Source of the DNA: Amphibalanus amphitrite
Taxonomy: Eukaryota; Arthropoda; Thecostraca; Balanomorpha; Balanidae
Length of the DNA stretch: 64,000 bases
Assembly: GCF_019059575.1 (NCBI RefSeq)
Contig: NW_024882954.1
Location: 94,797 to 158,796, forward strand
Direction: 5' to 3'
Position numbers and translations under genes: made by a program. Positions 43,987-55,045 of this stretch are shown piece by piece. Positions within the stretch are counted from its first letter, which is position 1. Each line of letters begins with the position of its first letter. Below the pieces are notes generated by a model. The model was given only the letters and a program-made list of their open reading frames with translations. It was not told where the DNA came from and searched no databases.

Positions 43987-44909
43987 TTAACCCTCGCCCG
44001 CACATGGCATTTTCCCATCCTAGAACGCACATGGGGGGGGGGGGCGGTGGTTGCCACCCCCCGCGCCGTTTCGTTCCTGTTGGAGAGAGAGCTTAGCGGT
44101 AAAGACAAAAAAGATTCTTTGGGAAGAGACAAATCCAATGATACCCAGTTTTACCTTCTCAGGTCAGTCATCGACCTTCCAGGTCAGGTCCAACTAAAAA
44201 ATGTTGCTGTTTTGGGTCACCGTTGGATATCAAGTGCGCTGCTTATCATATTCCGATGACGATGCCGTTTTCTGGTGCCAAGCCAGCTAGAACCTCATTG
44301 TCACACTACCCGACCAGGTTTTTGCTGCTGAGGTCATTTCAGGTCAAGTTAGGTCAAGGTCAGTTATATGTGTTTGTATGTCTGTGTGTGTCTGTGTGTA
44401 TAATGATGTGTGCACCGATTGTTTATGTGTTCATATTACATGAAATCATGATCTGAGAAGCTTTTACCAAAAATGCAGTAAAAAAAAACTTCACAAAAAG
44501 TTACTTCCGCTTGCCTAAAGCGCAATTATCTTAGATGACCTAGGTTGACCTTGACCCTGACCTTGACATCTGTTCATCGTCGAACAACATGTTCCATGAT
44601 AGGTGGGAGGTAAGACTGGCAAAAAAGGCCGAAATCAAGGTGTCAAAAGCACACAAGGCCTATAGCCAACGCAATATGCTGAGAATTGGCCATTTGGGTC
44701 ATGACATGACCTGAGAAACAACGTCATATCTCCGAAACCAAAAACCGCAGAAACTTGAAATTTTCAGTGGACATCCAGAAAGGATAGAGGAGCAGCTATA
44801 CGCAAAATCAGCTTTCTAGCTCTAAAAATGTTGAGTGCAGAGCAGAAGCCAGAAAGACTACCTGGGGGGGGGGGGGGGCAACCACCCCCCATGTGCGGGC
44901 GAGGGTTAA
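43987..44909 (+). mobile_element. TTAA element G2, full length
   Basis: 923 bp with perfect 20-bp inverted ends TTAACCCTCGCCCGCACATG. The left end has a doubled terminal motif (GAACGCACATGGGG). G-run/C-run hairpins lie inside both ends. The interior has TG-rich sequence at 44368-44400 and AGGTCA words. Same family as G1. Confidence 0.9.
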
Positions 44910-45507
44910 TCAATTTTACACCAACCCTGAAATTTTCATGACCCTGACCCTAATGACCTTTGACCTACTTTTCGAGACCATGTTTGGCCGGAATCGCGAT
45001 TCGGCGTATGTCGGCTCGCATTAGCCGCGCGTTTGCAGTCTTTTCGTGGTTTTAAGCGTTCAACCATGGGATATGATGTTGCTCCCATGCATTAGGGTGG
45101 GTGTCAAGGTCACCGGAAGGTCAGGTCAGGTCATTGACCTTTGATGACCGCGGTTCACTTTTTTGAGTTTTACATGTTTCTAGGCTAGTTTTTAAAGCTG
45201 AATTCGAATTTAGCAACCATATGAACATTTACGAAGTAGTTTTGGCACCTTCATAACATGTTACGAGGCTGTCAGAGGCGGTTGCCACCTACTACGAATA
45301 CCCTTACTGGTTGACTTGACCTAACCTGACCTGACCCGGCCTAAATGCATGAAGACATCATCTGTGATCAAAACTAACATGATATTCGTGATCAGCACCC
45401 CCAAAAACCTCATAGCAGCCACGCTTTACGACTTTCTAACAGGTTCCGATTTTCCCGACTTTTGGGTCATTGACCGGACCTGGAAGGTCAACCGATGATC
45501 TAGGACC

Positions 45508-46400
45508 TTAACCGTCGCATGTGTGCGGCGTTTGCCAGCTTCTAATGTGTAGGGGAGGGGGGGGGGGTTGGTTGGACCCCCCCTTGCCGTTTGGCTCCTG
45601 ATCGAGCTAGAGCTTCGCGGAAAAAACGAGCGTGTTGCCCGTGACGAGAGGAAGCCGATGATACCCAATTTTAAGGTCCTAGGTCATTGGTTGTCCTTCC
45701 AGGTCAGGTCAATGACCCAAGGTCGGGAAAATCGGGACCTGTTAGAAAGTCGTAAAGTGTGGCTGCCAAGGGTTTTTTCGGGGTGCTGATCACGAATATC
45801 GTGTTAGTTTTTATCACAGATGATGTCTTTAAGCATTTAGACCAGGTCGGGTCAGGTCAGGTCAGGTCAACCAGTAGGCGTCGTGACGGGTATTCGTATT
45901 ACGTGTCAACCGCCTCTGACAGCTTCGTAACATGTTACGAAGTCACCAAAACTACTTCGTAAATGTTCAAATGGTTGCTAAATTCGAATTCAGCTCCAAA
46001 AACTAGCCTAGAAACATGTAAAACTCGAAAAAGTGAACCGAGGTCACCAAAGGTCAATGACCTGGCCTGACCTTCAGGTGACCTTGACACCCATCCTAAT
46101 GCATGGAAGCAACATCAAATCACATATTTGAACGTTTGAAACCACGGAAAGCCTGCAAACGCGCGGCTAATGCGAGCCGACATACGCGGAATCGCGATTC
46201 CGGCCAAACATGGTCTCGGAAAAGAGGTCACAGGTCAAAGGTCATTGGGCTCAGGGTCATGAAATTTTCAGGGAAGGTGTAACTTGATCAATGTGAGGGT
46301 ACTGAAAGTTTCGTCGCGATCAGCCGCTTTTTACGCGAGTTATTCGCGAAAAACCATGGGGGGGGGGTCAATCCGACCCCCCTACACATGCGAGGGTTAA
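45508..46400 (+). mobile_element. TTAA element E5, inserted in another E copy
   Basis: 893 bp from TTAACCGTCGCATGTGTG to CCTACACATGCGAGGGTTAA. It contains a dense run GTCGGGTCAGGTCAGGTCAG at 45847-45868. The host E3 continues on both sides at TTAAAATTTGGTATCATCGG, so a member of the family inserted into an internal TTAA of its own family. Confidence 0.88.
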
Positions 46401-46707
46401 AATTTGGTATCATCGGCTTCCTCTCGTCGCGGGCAACACGCTCGTTTTTTCCGCGAAGCTCTAGCTCGATCAGGGGCGAAACGGCAAGGGGGGGGTCCAA
46501 CGGACCCCACCCCCCCTATACGTTCGCGGCTGGAAAAACACCAATACGGGCGAGGATTAAAAACTATAAACGGACTTGGAATATTAACAATAGTTCGCAG
46601 CAAGATAACTAACGGGTTGATGCTGATAAGCAACGGAATGTTCGACACTGCGCAGGAGGAATGCGCAAATAGATATCTGCCAATGATTTAAATCTTTAAA
46701 ATGTAGC

Positions 46708-47882
46708 TTAACCCGCGCCCCGCTGGGGAGGGGGGCAGAATCTGCCCCCTTCCGTTTTTCGTCAATAACTTCTAAACGCGTTATGCCAGCGACGTCAAAC
46801 TTTGCGTAGGTACTTTATGATACATCAATTTAACGCGTTCCCTGAAAATTTTAGCAAAATCCGTAAGATTTTTTTTGAGAAAATGACGTTTAAGTGATGT
46901 CATGTCCGTCATTTTCGCCTAAAAACGGCAAAAATTCAAAGGCCGCTAACATCTTCATTTTTAAAGGAATCAATACGTAACAAAAAAGGTTATACGTGAT
47001 TCTACTTTGCGTATCAAATGGTTATCTCGTTTTTTGAAAATTTTGGATTTTGACCCTTTTTTCTAAAAAAACTGATTTATTTTTTGGGAAATAATTATAA
47101 AATCCACAATTTTGAGTGTATCGAAAAACCTGAATATGTATATGTCAGAGAAGTGATCTATGTGCACCTTCATACCAATTTTTAGAAGAATCGGCTCGAA
47201 AATGTGGGAGTTATTCAAATTTTCATGACGTTACGACTCACGACACACAATGTTTTCGAAAAATGATTTTTTTGGAAATTCTAGACCTCGTACGGAAACA
47301 AAATAGCACTATTCGATTCGCATGAAAGACTGCATCAGATAGACACCTTTTTAGGTCTGAACAACCAACTTTAAAATTTGACCTCACTTGACCTGACCTT
47401 GACCTGACCTCGACCTGAAGCTCATCCAGATGTGGTCCATATCACTTATTGAGTGTGTCTATTGAATTCTATGAATATAATGACCTATAAAACATGTGTC
47501 TTACATGCCCTTTTATATATTTCGTTTTTGTTTACCTGACCTGACCTTGACCTTGACCTTTGCATGAAATTGTATGCAACGAATATTGTCTTGGTAGCCT
47601 AAGAACATGTTTTGGGCAATCAGTCTCAGTCCATTTTTCGGCAACTTCGGTGCAAGGCCGACGCTGCAGAAACTTGCATTTTGTACCTTTGACCTGACCT
47701 TGACCTGACCTCTGACCTACTCAAGGAAAAAAATTATCTCTTAAGATCCGCCTTGTTGAGAGCTTTCGATTGCCATTTTGCGACCATCGGTTCGGAAGTT
47801 ACACAGGGGGGGGGGGGCAGAATCTGCCCCCCCCCCCCAGCAGGGTGCGTATGGCTGAATAGCCCAGCGGGGCGCGGATTAA
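46708..47882 (+). mobile_element. TTAA element S, full length
   Basis: 1175 bp from TTAACCCGCGCCCCGCTGGG to CCCAGCGGGGCGCGGATTAA (one mismatch). Hairpins GGGGGGCAGAATCTGCCCCC lie inside both ends, with the second terminal motif (CCCAGCAGGGTGCG) inward at the right. The body shares layout with C elements (CTATAAAACATGTGTC). AGGTCA array at 47380-47420 and 47690-47720. Confidence 0.9.
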
Positions 47883-48141
47883 ATTTGATAGTATATTATT
47901 CCAATACGAGTTTGATTTTATTTTGAATATTTTATATGCCAAAGTAGCATCTAGACACATGAAGGCAATGACAATAAAAATAAGAAAAATAATAGGTCCA
48001 ACATTAATCCCGATTAAAGCGGCTCAGCTTCTTTCGGAAACAATATTTATTCATTGAGCGTATAAAACATAGGTACCTATCCTCTAAAAGGGTAAAACAC
48101 GTTTTCGTCACACGAATAAAGCAGACGGGAGGTAACTAGGT
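47883..48141. other. AT-rich spacer, no feature seen
   Basis: Sequence between element S and the hAT MITE; no ORF or repeat supported. Confidence 0.5.
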
Positions 48142-48444
48142 CACTGGCGGATCCAAGGGGGAGGGGGGAGGGGGCAACCGGGCCAAAGCCAGGGCTAGGG
48201 GCGGCCAAAACCTGATTTGCCCCCCTTTCCAAATCAAACTCGCCCTTTAAAATTTCCTCAGGAATGCAATCCACAAAAAATGACGACATGCATGCAAGAT
48301 AAGTCAATAAATCCTCACTTCCGATCCCATTTAATCCAAGTATGTATATGAAAAGCGGGAGATTTTGTCATTAATAACCTTCGGAGACCTGACCTATTGG
48401 CCGGCTTTGGCCCCACCCTTTGAAAATGGCTGGAGCCGCCAGTG
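48142..48444. mobile_element. hAT-type MITE V (303 bp)
   Basis: Inverted ends CACTGGCGGATCCA and TGGAGCCGCCAGTG, flanked by a perfect 8-bp target duplication AACTAGGT (48134-48141, 48445-48452). The G-rich/C-rich interior is non-coding. Confidence 0.92.
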
Positions 48445-49570
48445 AACTAGGTTGAGAATGGTGGTGCGGTTGTAATGCTCACTTCACACAAGCACATCAC
48501 ATAGAGCAGTCGGTGTAAACAGTGGCACCGGTCAGCTGTTGGCACCGGCGGCTGCAGACCAGCACCGCTCGGACCACGGAGAGGGGCGGGGACGGGCGGC
48601 TGAGATGGTACCGGACAACAGGACAGGGTGATTGGCTCTGACCCTCGGGGAGCCGGCGAGGCGACCTGGGGCGCTGGTGAGGTGACCTCGGGGCGGCGCA
48701 CGGGGCCTGAGTGAGTCGGTCTGGGTGTTCGGCGCGTGAACGGCGTGTGCGCTGGGTGTGCGGCACCGTCCTAGGTCAGGTGTATCCCGGGTCAGGGCAC
48801 CCAAGAGTCGTCTTAGCTCAAGTGTGGAGTGGAGCTGGACTAATACCAAGTGACGGGAAAGGCGCGACATTGAACGGTAGCGAGCCTTCTCATTATCATC
48901 ATCATCATCAGTGGCGTAGCCAGAAATCGGCGAAAGGGGGGGCCATGGTAGCAGCGACTGCAGTCAGAGGCGACCGAACACTTAAATACGTTCTGGATTT
49001 TTTTCTCCACAAATCACCATAAATTCAATGTCTATAGTGCGCGCAGCCCCTACTTGTGGACATGGGTGGCTGCATGAGTGCCAGATGGATGAGGCGTGAG
49101 ACTGTCCCATATAGTGGCACTAAGGTAAAAAATGTCCTCGGCGAGCCTTCTGAGCGTGCTAGTAGCCGGTTATTTTCATTATCCATAAGTCATAACACAT
49201 TATTCCACAACACAACCTCTTCCTGCGTGTGTGAGGGAGGCGGTCACAGCGTTTCGCCATCGAGTCACTGAGCTTAAACTCGTTCCCCGGGTCTTGCCAT
49301 CGAGGCTCGGGTGCGGGGTCTCCGCTCAGACAGGGGTGCGACCAGTCGGCTCCGGCTAACCTCGCCATCGAGGCGCCGGAGTATCGGCTGATCTGTCCGA
49401 TTACAGTGGTCTCGCCATCGAAAGGCTGGAATCGGGCAGCGGCTGGCGTCTTCCTCGCCATCCATACCTACCCAAACTCCTGCAGTCTTTGCCGATCATC
49501 TGGCTAAATTGGTGTAGCGGGAGCTTTATAGAAACCCGTCCCCGAGTAAGCCGTTGGCAGTTTCCAAAGT
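48445..49570. other. GC-rich intergenic region, no supported gene
   Basis: 48540-48800 is CpG-rich with overlapping open frames on both strands and no recognisable product; it may be a CpG island. (ATC)n lies at 48893-48910. Five copies of CGCCATCGA are scattered at 49253-49460, giving an antisense frame (49159-49461) that I cannot identify. Confidence 0.4.
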
Positions 49571-51457
49571 GGGGCATTCCACGATAGATCGTACCAGGCC
49601 CGTCACCCTCATCTCTCAGATTTTAATGAAAATCGGTCCCAGAAGTAATCATAGGCCCCAAAGACGCCTGGCAAAATATCAGACTTCTCAGATCAAAACT
49701 TTTTGAGTTATATTGCATTACATTTTTTTAACTTCGGTATGTAACGGTGAGTTTGATGGCCTATAACTCAAGAACGGGTTAAGCAACCAACAAAAAGTAA
49801 ACAACACTAAGCTTGCGATGAATCAAAAATTAATATTACTATTTAAAAATTCCAAAGAAAAAATTTCATTGTTGAGCAAAAACCTTAATCTTTTTTCATT
49901 TGCCTTTAATGACTTTTGGAATAAACATTTTTTCACATTTTTATTTTTTCAAAATAAACTTCATGTCATTGCAAATCGACATGTAAAAAATTAGAAAGGT
50001 GTTCTTTCTATAAGTTCCTCATTTTCCCGCAAACAAAATGGGTTTCGGAGGGGTTGATACGACCCCAGCACGCCGTTTCGCTTCTAATAGAGCTAGAGCC
50101 TCGCGGAAAAAAACGAGCGTGTGTGCCGTTACAAGTCACAGCGATTGGTACCCGATTTTAAGGTCTCAGGTCAACCGGTAGCGTCTGAGGTCATGTCACG
50201 TGACTGAAGTTACGGGTTCGGTTTTTAGTAAATAACTTCGCAAAAAATGGCCGCAGAGCCGCGATTTTGGCATCATTGTGTTCGCCTAGCTCAGGTGCAT
50301 CGAATGGTATACTTTTTGCTATGGTGAGGTCAACTTAAGTAGTTGACCTCGGGTCAAGGTCAGGTTAGAGCCCCTCAGGTCACAAAGCTGGGCAAAGGGT
50401 ATCATATGGCATATCATTCGATTCGGAAGGTCTTCCCGAGTCCATTGGTGGTTTTCCCGACTCTCTAGCTCCATTTGATCGGGAGTTATTGACGAAAAAC
50501 TCGTACGACCCTAGTGACGTCAGTTAACAATGCAAAAGTAAAGCATTGGACTTTGCAAGGAGTGCATGAAATCACGATACCATGTACCTGGGATAGTTTT
50601 AGATCATTCTCGGCGCCAAAATAACAGTTTTTATATTTTCCCATTGATTTATAACAGTGATGTCACGTGACCGACCTGACCTCATGTAACCTTGAAAAAT
50701 TCCCAGATATACAAGTTGTGAGACCTCTGGAGGACACCATGTATGCGTCCTGTAACTTTCATCTCGGACAGCTATGGTCATTGGCGTCCAAATCTAAGTC
50801 AGAACCAAACAGCCTTTTTCACCCTCGCGCTTATAAGAAAGATGGTTGGATGAACCCTCTTTTCACTTTTTTTCAGATGACTCAGACTTAAATTGAAATT
50901 TCAGTAACCCGTGATGTCACTAGGCAGCTTTACCACGCCATTTATAAGCTCCCCTCCCGAAATCACTATTCGAAACCGTTATCGTGACGTAAAATAAATA
51001 CATTTATAGAAAGAACACCTTCCTAATTTTTTGCATACTTCTTAACAATGAGCCACATATTTTTTTAAAGAAATCAAAATTCAAAAAAATTTGGTCCCAA
51101 AGTCCAAAAAAATACAAATGAAAGAAAACTCGATATGTCATATATCAAAAATAGCGTATTTTTCGAACTTTCAAAATTACACATTAATCTCTGTTTCATT
51201 GCAAGTTCAATGTTATATAACATTTGGCATTTGAATAATCCGTCTTGGAGTTACAGCCCGCCAAACTTAGCGCTGCAAAGCAAGATCAAAAAAATGTTAT
51301 ACACCATAACTCAAAAAATACTTATCTGATAAGCCTGAAATTGTTACAGGTGGATTCAGAGCCCCTGATTACCCCTGAGACCAATTCTCGTCAGATTCTG
51401 AGAGATGAGGGTGTCAAATTGGAAAAAAAGTGGTACGATCTATCGTGGAATGCCCCA
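49571..51457. mobile_element. Foldback element with about 450-bp diverged inverted ends
   Basis: The left starts GGGGCATTCCACGATAGATC and the right ends GATCTATCGTGGAATGCCCC. Homology continues inward for about 450 bp (CCCTCATCTCTCAGA; TTAGGAAGGTGTTCTTTCTATA) with mutations. The central part (50040-50990) is O-family sequence without its TTAA ends. Confidence 0.75.
50040..50990 (+). mobile_element. O-family sequence O3 inside the foldback element
   Basis: Aligns with O2 in order: GGTTG.TACGACCCC, GAGCCTCGCGGAAAAAAACG, GTGTGTGCCGTTA, GGTCTCAGGTCAACCGGT, GATCGGGAGTTATTGAC and CGGCGCCAAAATA. Both ends are truncated and lack TTAA. Confidence 0.65.
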
Positions 51458-51688
51458 AGTAGTTTAAATGGGCAAAAGTTGACATTTGATGACCTCTGGT
51501 GACCTGACCTTTGAGCTGACCTAAAAATGACTGAAGTATTACCGTCATTATTTTTGACGCTCTTTCGAACGCCGCCTACCGCGTAATGCTACGTGGCCCA
51601 GGAGCCGAGTTAGAAGGGGGGGGGGGGGGGTTCAGATATCCCCCGGCCCAGTACGGTTGGCGCCGAGCACCTGCCCGGCGCGGGTTAA
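51458..51688 (+). mobile_element. A-family right end A4
   Basis: Matches the last 220 bp of A2: GATGACCTCTGGTGACCTGACC, CTCTTTCGAACGCCGCCT, CCAGGAGCCGAGTTA, a G15 run, then GCGCGGGTTAA. Its left part is missing at the foldback border. Confidence 0.72.
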
Positions 51689-51708
51689 GTATGCAGTTTT
51701 CATCTATC

Positions 51709-52187
51709 TTAACCCATAAACCCGCGCTGGGCCGGTGCTCTGAGATTCCGCGCCGGGCCGGGGGGGGGGGGGGTCTGAACACCCACCTTCTAACTCGGCT
51801 CCTGAGCCACGTAGCGACACGCAGTAAGCGGCAATCGAAAGAACGTCCAAAATTAGGACGAAAACACTTCGGCCATTTTTTTTGGTCAGGTCAAAGGTCA
51901 GTTCACCAAGAGGTCACCAAAGGTAAAATGTTGACCGTCATCTACTGTAGCTCTGACACGGTGACAAATTTGCAAAAAAAGTGACTTCAGGTTGGGTCAT
52001 TCAAAGTGACCTGTGACCTGATCTTAAAAGTTAGGAGGTTCAAACTTGCACACCATGTGTAAAATTGATGACAGAATAGTCATACCAAATTTCGCGGCGT
52101 TACGCGCTGCGGTTTTCCCGCTATTCACGAAAAAACTCAGGGGGGGGGGGGGGCGGATAACCGTCCCCCCGTCGGTGCGCGGGTTAA
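51709..52187. mobile_element. Internally deleted TTAA element W (479 bp)
   Basis: The left half is the reversed A-type right end (two terminal motifs, then TAACTCGGCTCCTG, GAAAACACTTCGG). The right half is the reversed B-type end (GTAGCTCTGACACGGTGAC, ACCGTCCCCCCGTCGGTGCG, CGGGTTAA). About half the usual interior is absent. Confidence 0.72.
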
Positions 52188-52979
52188 ACCATGTCTCAGC
52201 GACGCGCTGTGGCGATAGAAACAGTATATGGCACGTTGTGACGTCATAGAACCAGTTCATGGCGCGTTGTGACGTCATAAAACCAGTTAACCCATATATG
52301 CATGAATTAATTTTTTGTTGAGTATTTGTATGAAACTGTCTAGCATTGTTAAACAACATGTTACTAAGCTGCTGACATCAACTGTTTTGTTGTTACATTT
52401 AGTGCTTGCCTGATATGCTCGTTCAAAGTGACGTACAAAAATGTACGTCTATGCCAGGTGTCAACAAGACAATTGTGACGTCTGCCGCCGCCGTCCTAAA
52501 ATAATACATCCGACATCCCTAATACAATGCTAACGTCTTTCGTACTTCAGAAGCGATGTATGAGGGATGGGTTGGGGTGGGGATGGGGTTGTGGAGGGGG
52601 TAGTGTGACGTCATGTCATCGTTAACCTGGGCGAGGGGAATAACTTGTGTTGTATGGTCAAATATGATGTATGATATGTTGTGTTGCATTAGAGACCCTT
52701 GGAAATGGTAGTTATAATTCATACGTTGAATTAGGAAATAGATGTAGATCATGTATGATGAAAATAAGGAAATTTGCAAAACACAACTCAATTATGTCAA
52801 CTTTTACCGTCTATTGAAAACTTGTCTTATGTACATAATAGTCAACATAGTAGATCTATAAAAAGAGCACGTTGTCAATGGCGATCAGGAGGCGTTCTGC
52901 TGCTGGCCACCGACGAGGTGACCCTGTGCTCCCCTGTGGCAGTCACAGTCCGGCGCCCGGCGCGCTCCATGCTGACTAC

Positions 52980-53147
52980 CTGACTGCAGAGCTTCTTGAG
53001 GAGACAGAAGATGTAGCCGTTCCGCTGGGGGCCTTCGCCCAGGACGTCTGCCTCGTCCACGCAGCTGACGCGTCGGTCGTCGTAATGGCACCACCTGTCC
53101 CGTCCCACACTGTACACGTCAGACACTGCCCCGAGCGCGTGGCCCCG
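52980..53147 (-). pseudogene. Captured exon resembling the C-terminus of a USP37-like deubiquitinase
   Basis: On the minus strand an acceptor CATTACAG precedes a 168-bp frame ending at donor CAG/GTAG. It reads RGHALGAVSDVYSVGRDRW then HYDDRRVS, ADVL, and RNGYIFC. This is the arrangement of the catalytic His box in USP37/USP26/USP29-type ubiquitin proteases (GHY.SDVY....W..Y.D..VS......GYIFFY). The Tyr of GHY is Ala here, and the domain is far from complete, so it is not an active enzyme. It was probably picked up by element X. Confidence 0.55.
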
Positions 53148-53230
53148 CTGTAATGACTAAAGACGGCCATCAGCCGGACGTAAAGTCGCCGGCATGGTCA
53201 ACGGAGCAGAGCGACTGGTCGCCCGCGACT

Positions 53231-53571
53231 TAGAACTCGGAGAGGTGCGTCTGTCCAGGGGCGTCGGCCGGCTCTTCCTTCCCCAGTGACGGCATGATGG
53301 CCTCTTGGAACTCGTGATCCTCGACCACGTCCATCCAGCGGATAACAGCCGCACTGCAGCCGTTGTTGGCAGTCGTAAATGCTTCGATGGTCTGATTGGA
53401 CTTCTTCTTGAAGGCGTTGATGTCGGAGAACTTGTTCGCCTTCAGAAGGCGATTCCCTCACATGGTACCCGTGCCATGGAACTGGCGCTTCTGGATCTCT
53501 GCTGCAAAACCGATCATCAGGGTCAAGCTTGGTGCTGCTTTGGAATTGACATACATCCATAATCATCCCGA
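53231..53571 (-). pseudogene. Unidentified captured coding fragment with one internal stop
   Basis: On the minus strand a frame of about 110 codons with a coding-like third-position GC bias reads IGFAAEIQKRQFHGTGTM, a TGA at 53460, then LLKANKFSDINAFKKKS, TTANNGCSAAVIRWMDVVED and a stop at TAA near 53230. I do not recognise the family. It may belong to the same source gene as the USP-like exon or to another. Confidence 0.45.
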
Positions 53572-53784
53572 ACCGGTTGAGCGGGTGGGTGCGACCAGTT
53601 ACGGGCCCAGTTACGTCTTTACGGCTCAGTTACGTCAGTTACGGCTCAGACCAGTTACGTCAGGCGGGCTGGGTCAGCATTCTCTTCGTCGCTAGAGTCT
53701 TCGTTTGTGTCGACGCGAACTTCCGGCGGCTCTAGGACGACGACCGTGACATCGGCGACTCGACTTCGCTCCTCGATGCCATCC

Positions 53785-54030
53785 AGAACAGGGTTGCGGA
53801 GTCGGAGTTGGAGTCGAAGTCGGTCGGAGTCGACAATTCTGACCGGAGTCGGAGTCGGAGTCGATTTTGGAAACCGGAGACGGAGTCGGAGTCAGAATCA
53901 CCGACAAACCCATCGACTCCGCTGACCTGGCAGGGCTGCTGAGTCGGGAGTCGGAGTTGGAGTCGGTCGGAGTCGATAGTTCTACCCGGAGTCGGAGTCG
54001 GAGTCGGAGTCGGAGTCACTGAAAATCCAT
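53785..54030. repeat. GAGTCG/GGAGTC tandem repeat
   Basis: Two blocks of GGAGTC-based hexamers (53795-53895 and 53940-54016) with a shared inner word GTCGGAGTCGA. Low-complexity; the Pro-Thr frames over it are artefacts. Confidence 0.85.
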
Positions 54031-55045
54031 CGACTCCCGCAGCCCTGATCCAGAACATCGTTGAGGCTCACATTTGCCATCAAACCAAAGCATAAACGTG
54101 TTTGATGTTTGGGAAACAAAATGTAACGGATATGCATAGACGTACATTATTGTACGTGCGTTTTTGTGAAACGTACTATTTTTGGATTCGCTTGGTAAGC
54201 AAAATTAGCATTATAATGACACCACTCATGAAGTTAGGGTCATGCTTGAGCAGATTGCTGGCAACGAAAGCTAGTCCGGGAAAAGCACTTAACTATAATT
54301 AAGAACACTTGGCTCACCCTGGGTCGAGCGTCTGAACGGGTGAAAATCTTCCCGTTGCGACATCAACAAACCGAATGTCTCAAACTCAACACTGAATGCA
54401 TTGGAACCGTGTTTTTTGGTGTTCACCTGACGGCTAACAATGTAAATGATTTAGAACGACCGCGTTTGATGGCTCATTAGCTCTATTTCTATAAAGATGG
54501 CACACATTGGTCAACTCAAATTGACGTACATTTATGTACGTCTATGCATATATGGGTTAATGGCACGTAGTGACGTCTCAGAACCAGTTCATGGCACGTT
54601 GTGACGTCTCAGAACCAGTTCATGGCACGTAGTGACGTCATAGAACCAGTTAATGGCACGTTGTGACGTCAAAGACACAGTATATGGCACGTTGTGACGT
54701 CTCAGAACCAGTTCATGGCACGTTGTGACGTCATAGAACCAGTTAATGGCACGTTGTGACGTCTCAAAACCAGTTCATGGCACGTAGTGACGTCATAGAA
54801 CCAGTCAATGGCACGTTGTGACGTCATAGACACAGTATATGGCACGTTGTGACGTCTCAGAACCAGTTCATGGCACGTTGTGACGTCATAGAACCAGTTC
54901 ATGGCACGTTGTGACGTCTCAGAACTAGCATGTGGCACGTTGGTTAAGTCATGAGAGCAGTCGCGTTGTGACGGCATACGACCAGTGTCGCGCTGTGACG
55001 CCATAAGACCAGTGTCGCGTTGTGACGTCATAAGACCGTTGGCGC

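Larger units (their letters stand above)
43874..46560 (-). mobile_element. TTAA element E3, host of G2 and E5
   Basis: Three segments (43874-43986, 44910-45507, 46401-46560) join into one E copy of about 870 bp, ending GGGCGAGGATTAA. The left TTAA is shared with D3. Breaks at TTAA 43987 and 45508 correspond to unbroken sequence in other E copies (CTCACATTGATCAAG; CCTAGGACCTTAAAATTGGG). Confidence 0.85.
52287..54560. mobile_element. piggyBac-like TTAA element X carrying captured coding sequence
   Basis: 2274 bp, ends TTAACCCATATATGCAT and ATGCATATATGGGTTAA, inserted at TTAA within the minisatellite. The subterminal palindromic motif GACGTACA..TGTACGTC occurs near both ends (52432, 54522). TTAA target plus CCC-starting TIR fits the piggyBac superfamily. 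I see no piggyBac transposase; the inside instead holds fragments of apparent host genes. Confidence 0.82.
52208..55045 (+). repeat. 31-bp minisatellite with a TGACGTCA site per unit, split by element X
   Basis: Units of the form TGGCACGTTGTGACGTCATA plus GAACCAGTTCA occur at 52208-52290 and about sixteen times at 54557-55045. The eight-base palindrome TGACGTCA (the CRE core) is kept in about half the units and altered to TGACGTCTC in the rest, often alternately, so a 62-bp dimer is the higher-order unit. The first and second parts are contiguous once element X is removed at TTAA. Confidence 0.9.

Noticed and set aside
48922..48960. hAT-like end CAGTGGCGTAGCCAG
   Set aside because: No matching inverted end is found downstream, so the element cannot be bounded.
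52287..54560. piggyBac transposase in element X
   Set aside because: I looked on both strands; the coding-like stretches resemble a deubiquitinase and an unknown protein, not a DDE transposase.
52208..55045. CRISPR array
   Set aside because: Repeats are head-to-tail without unique spacers, and the genome is eukaryotic.
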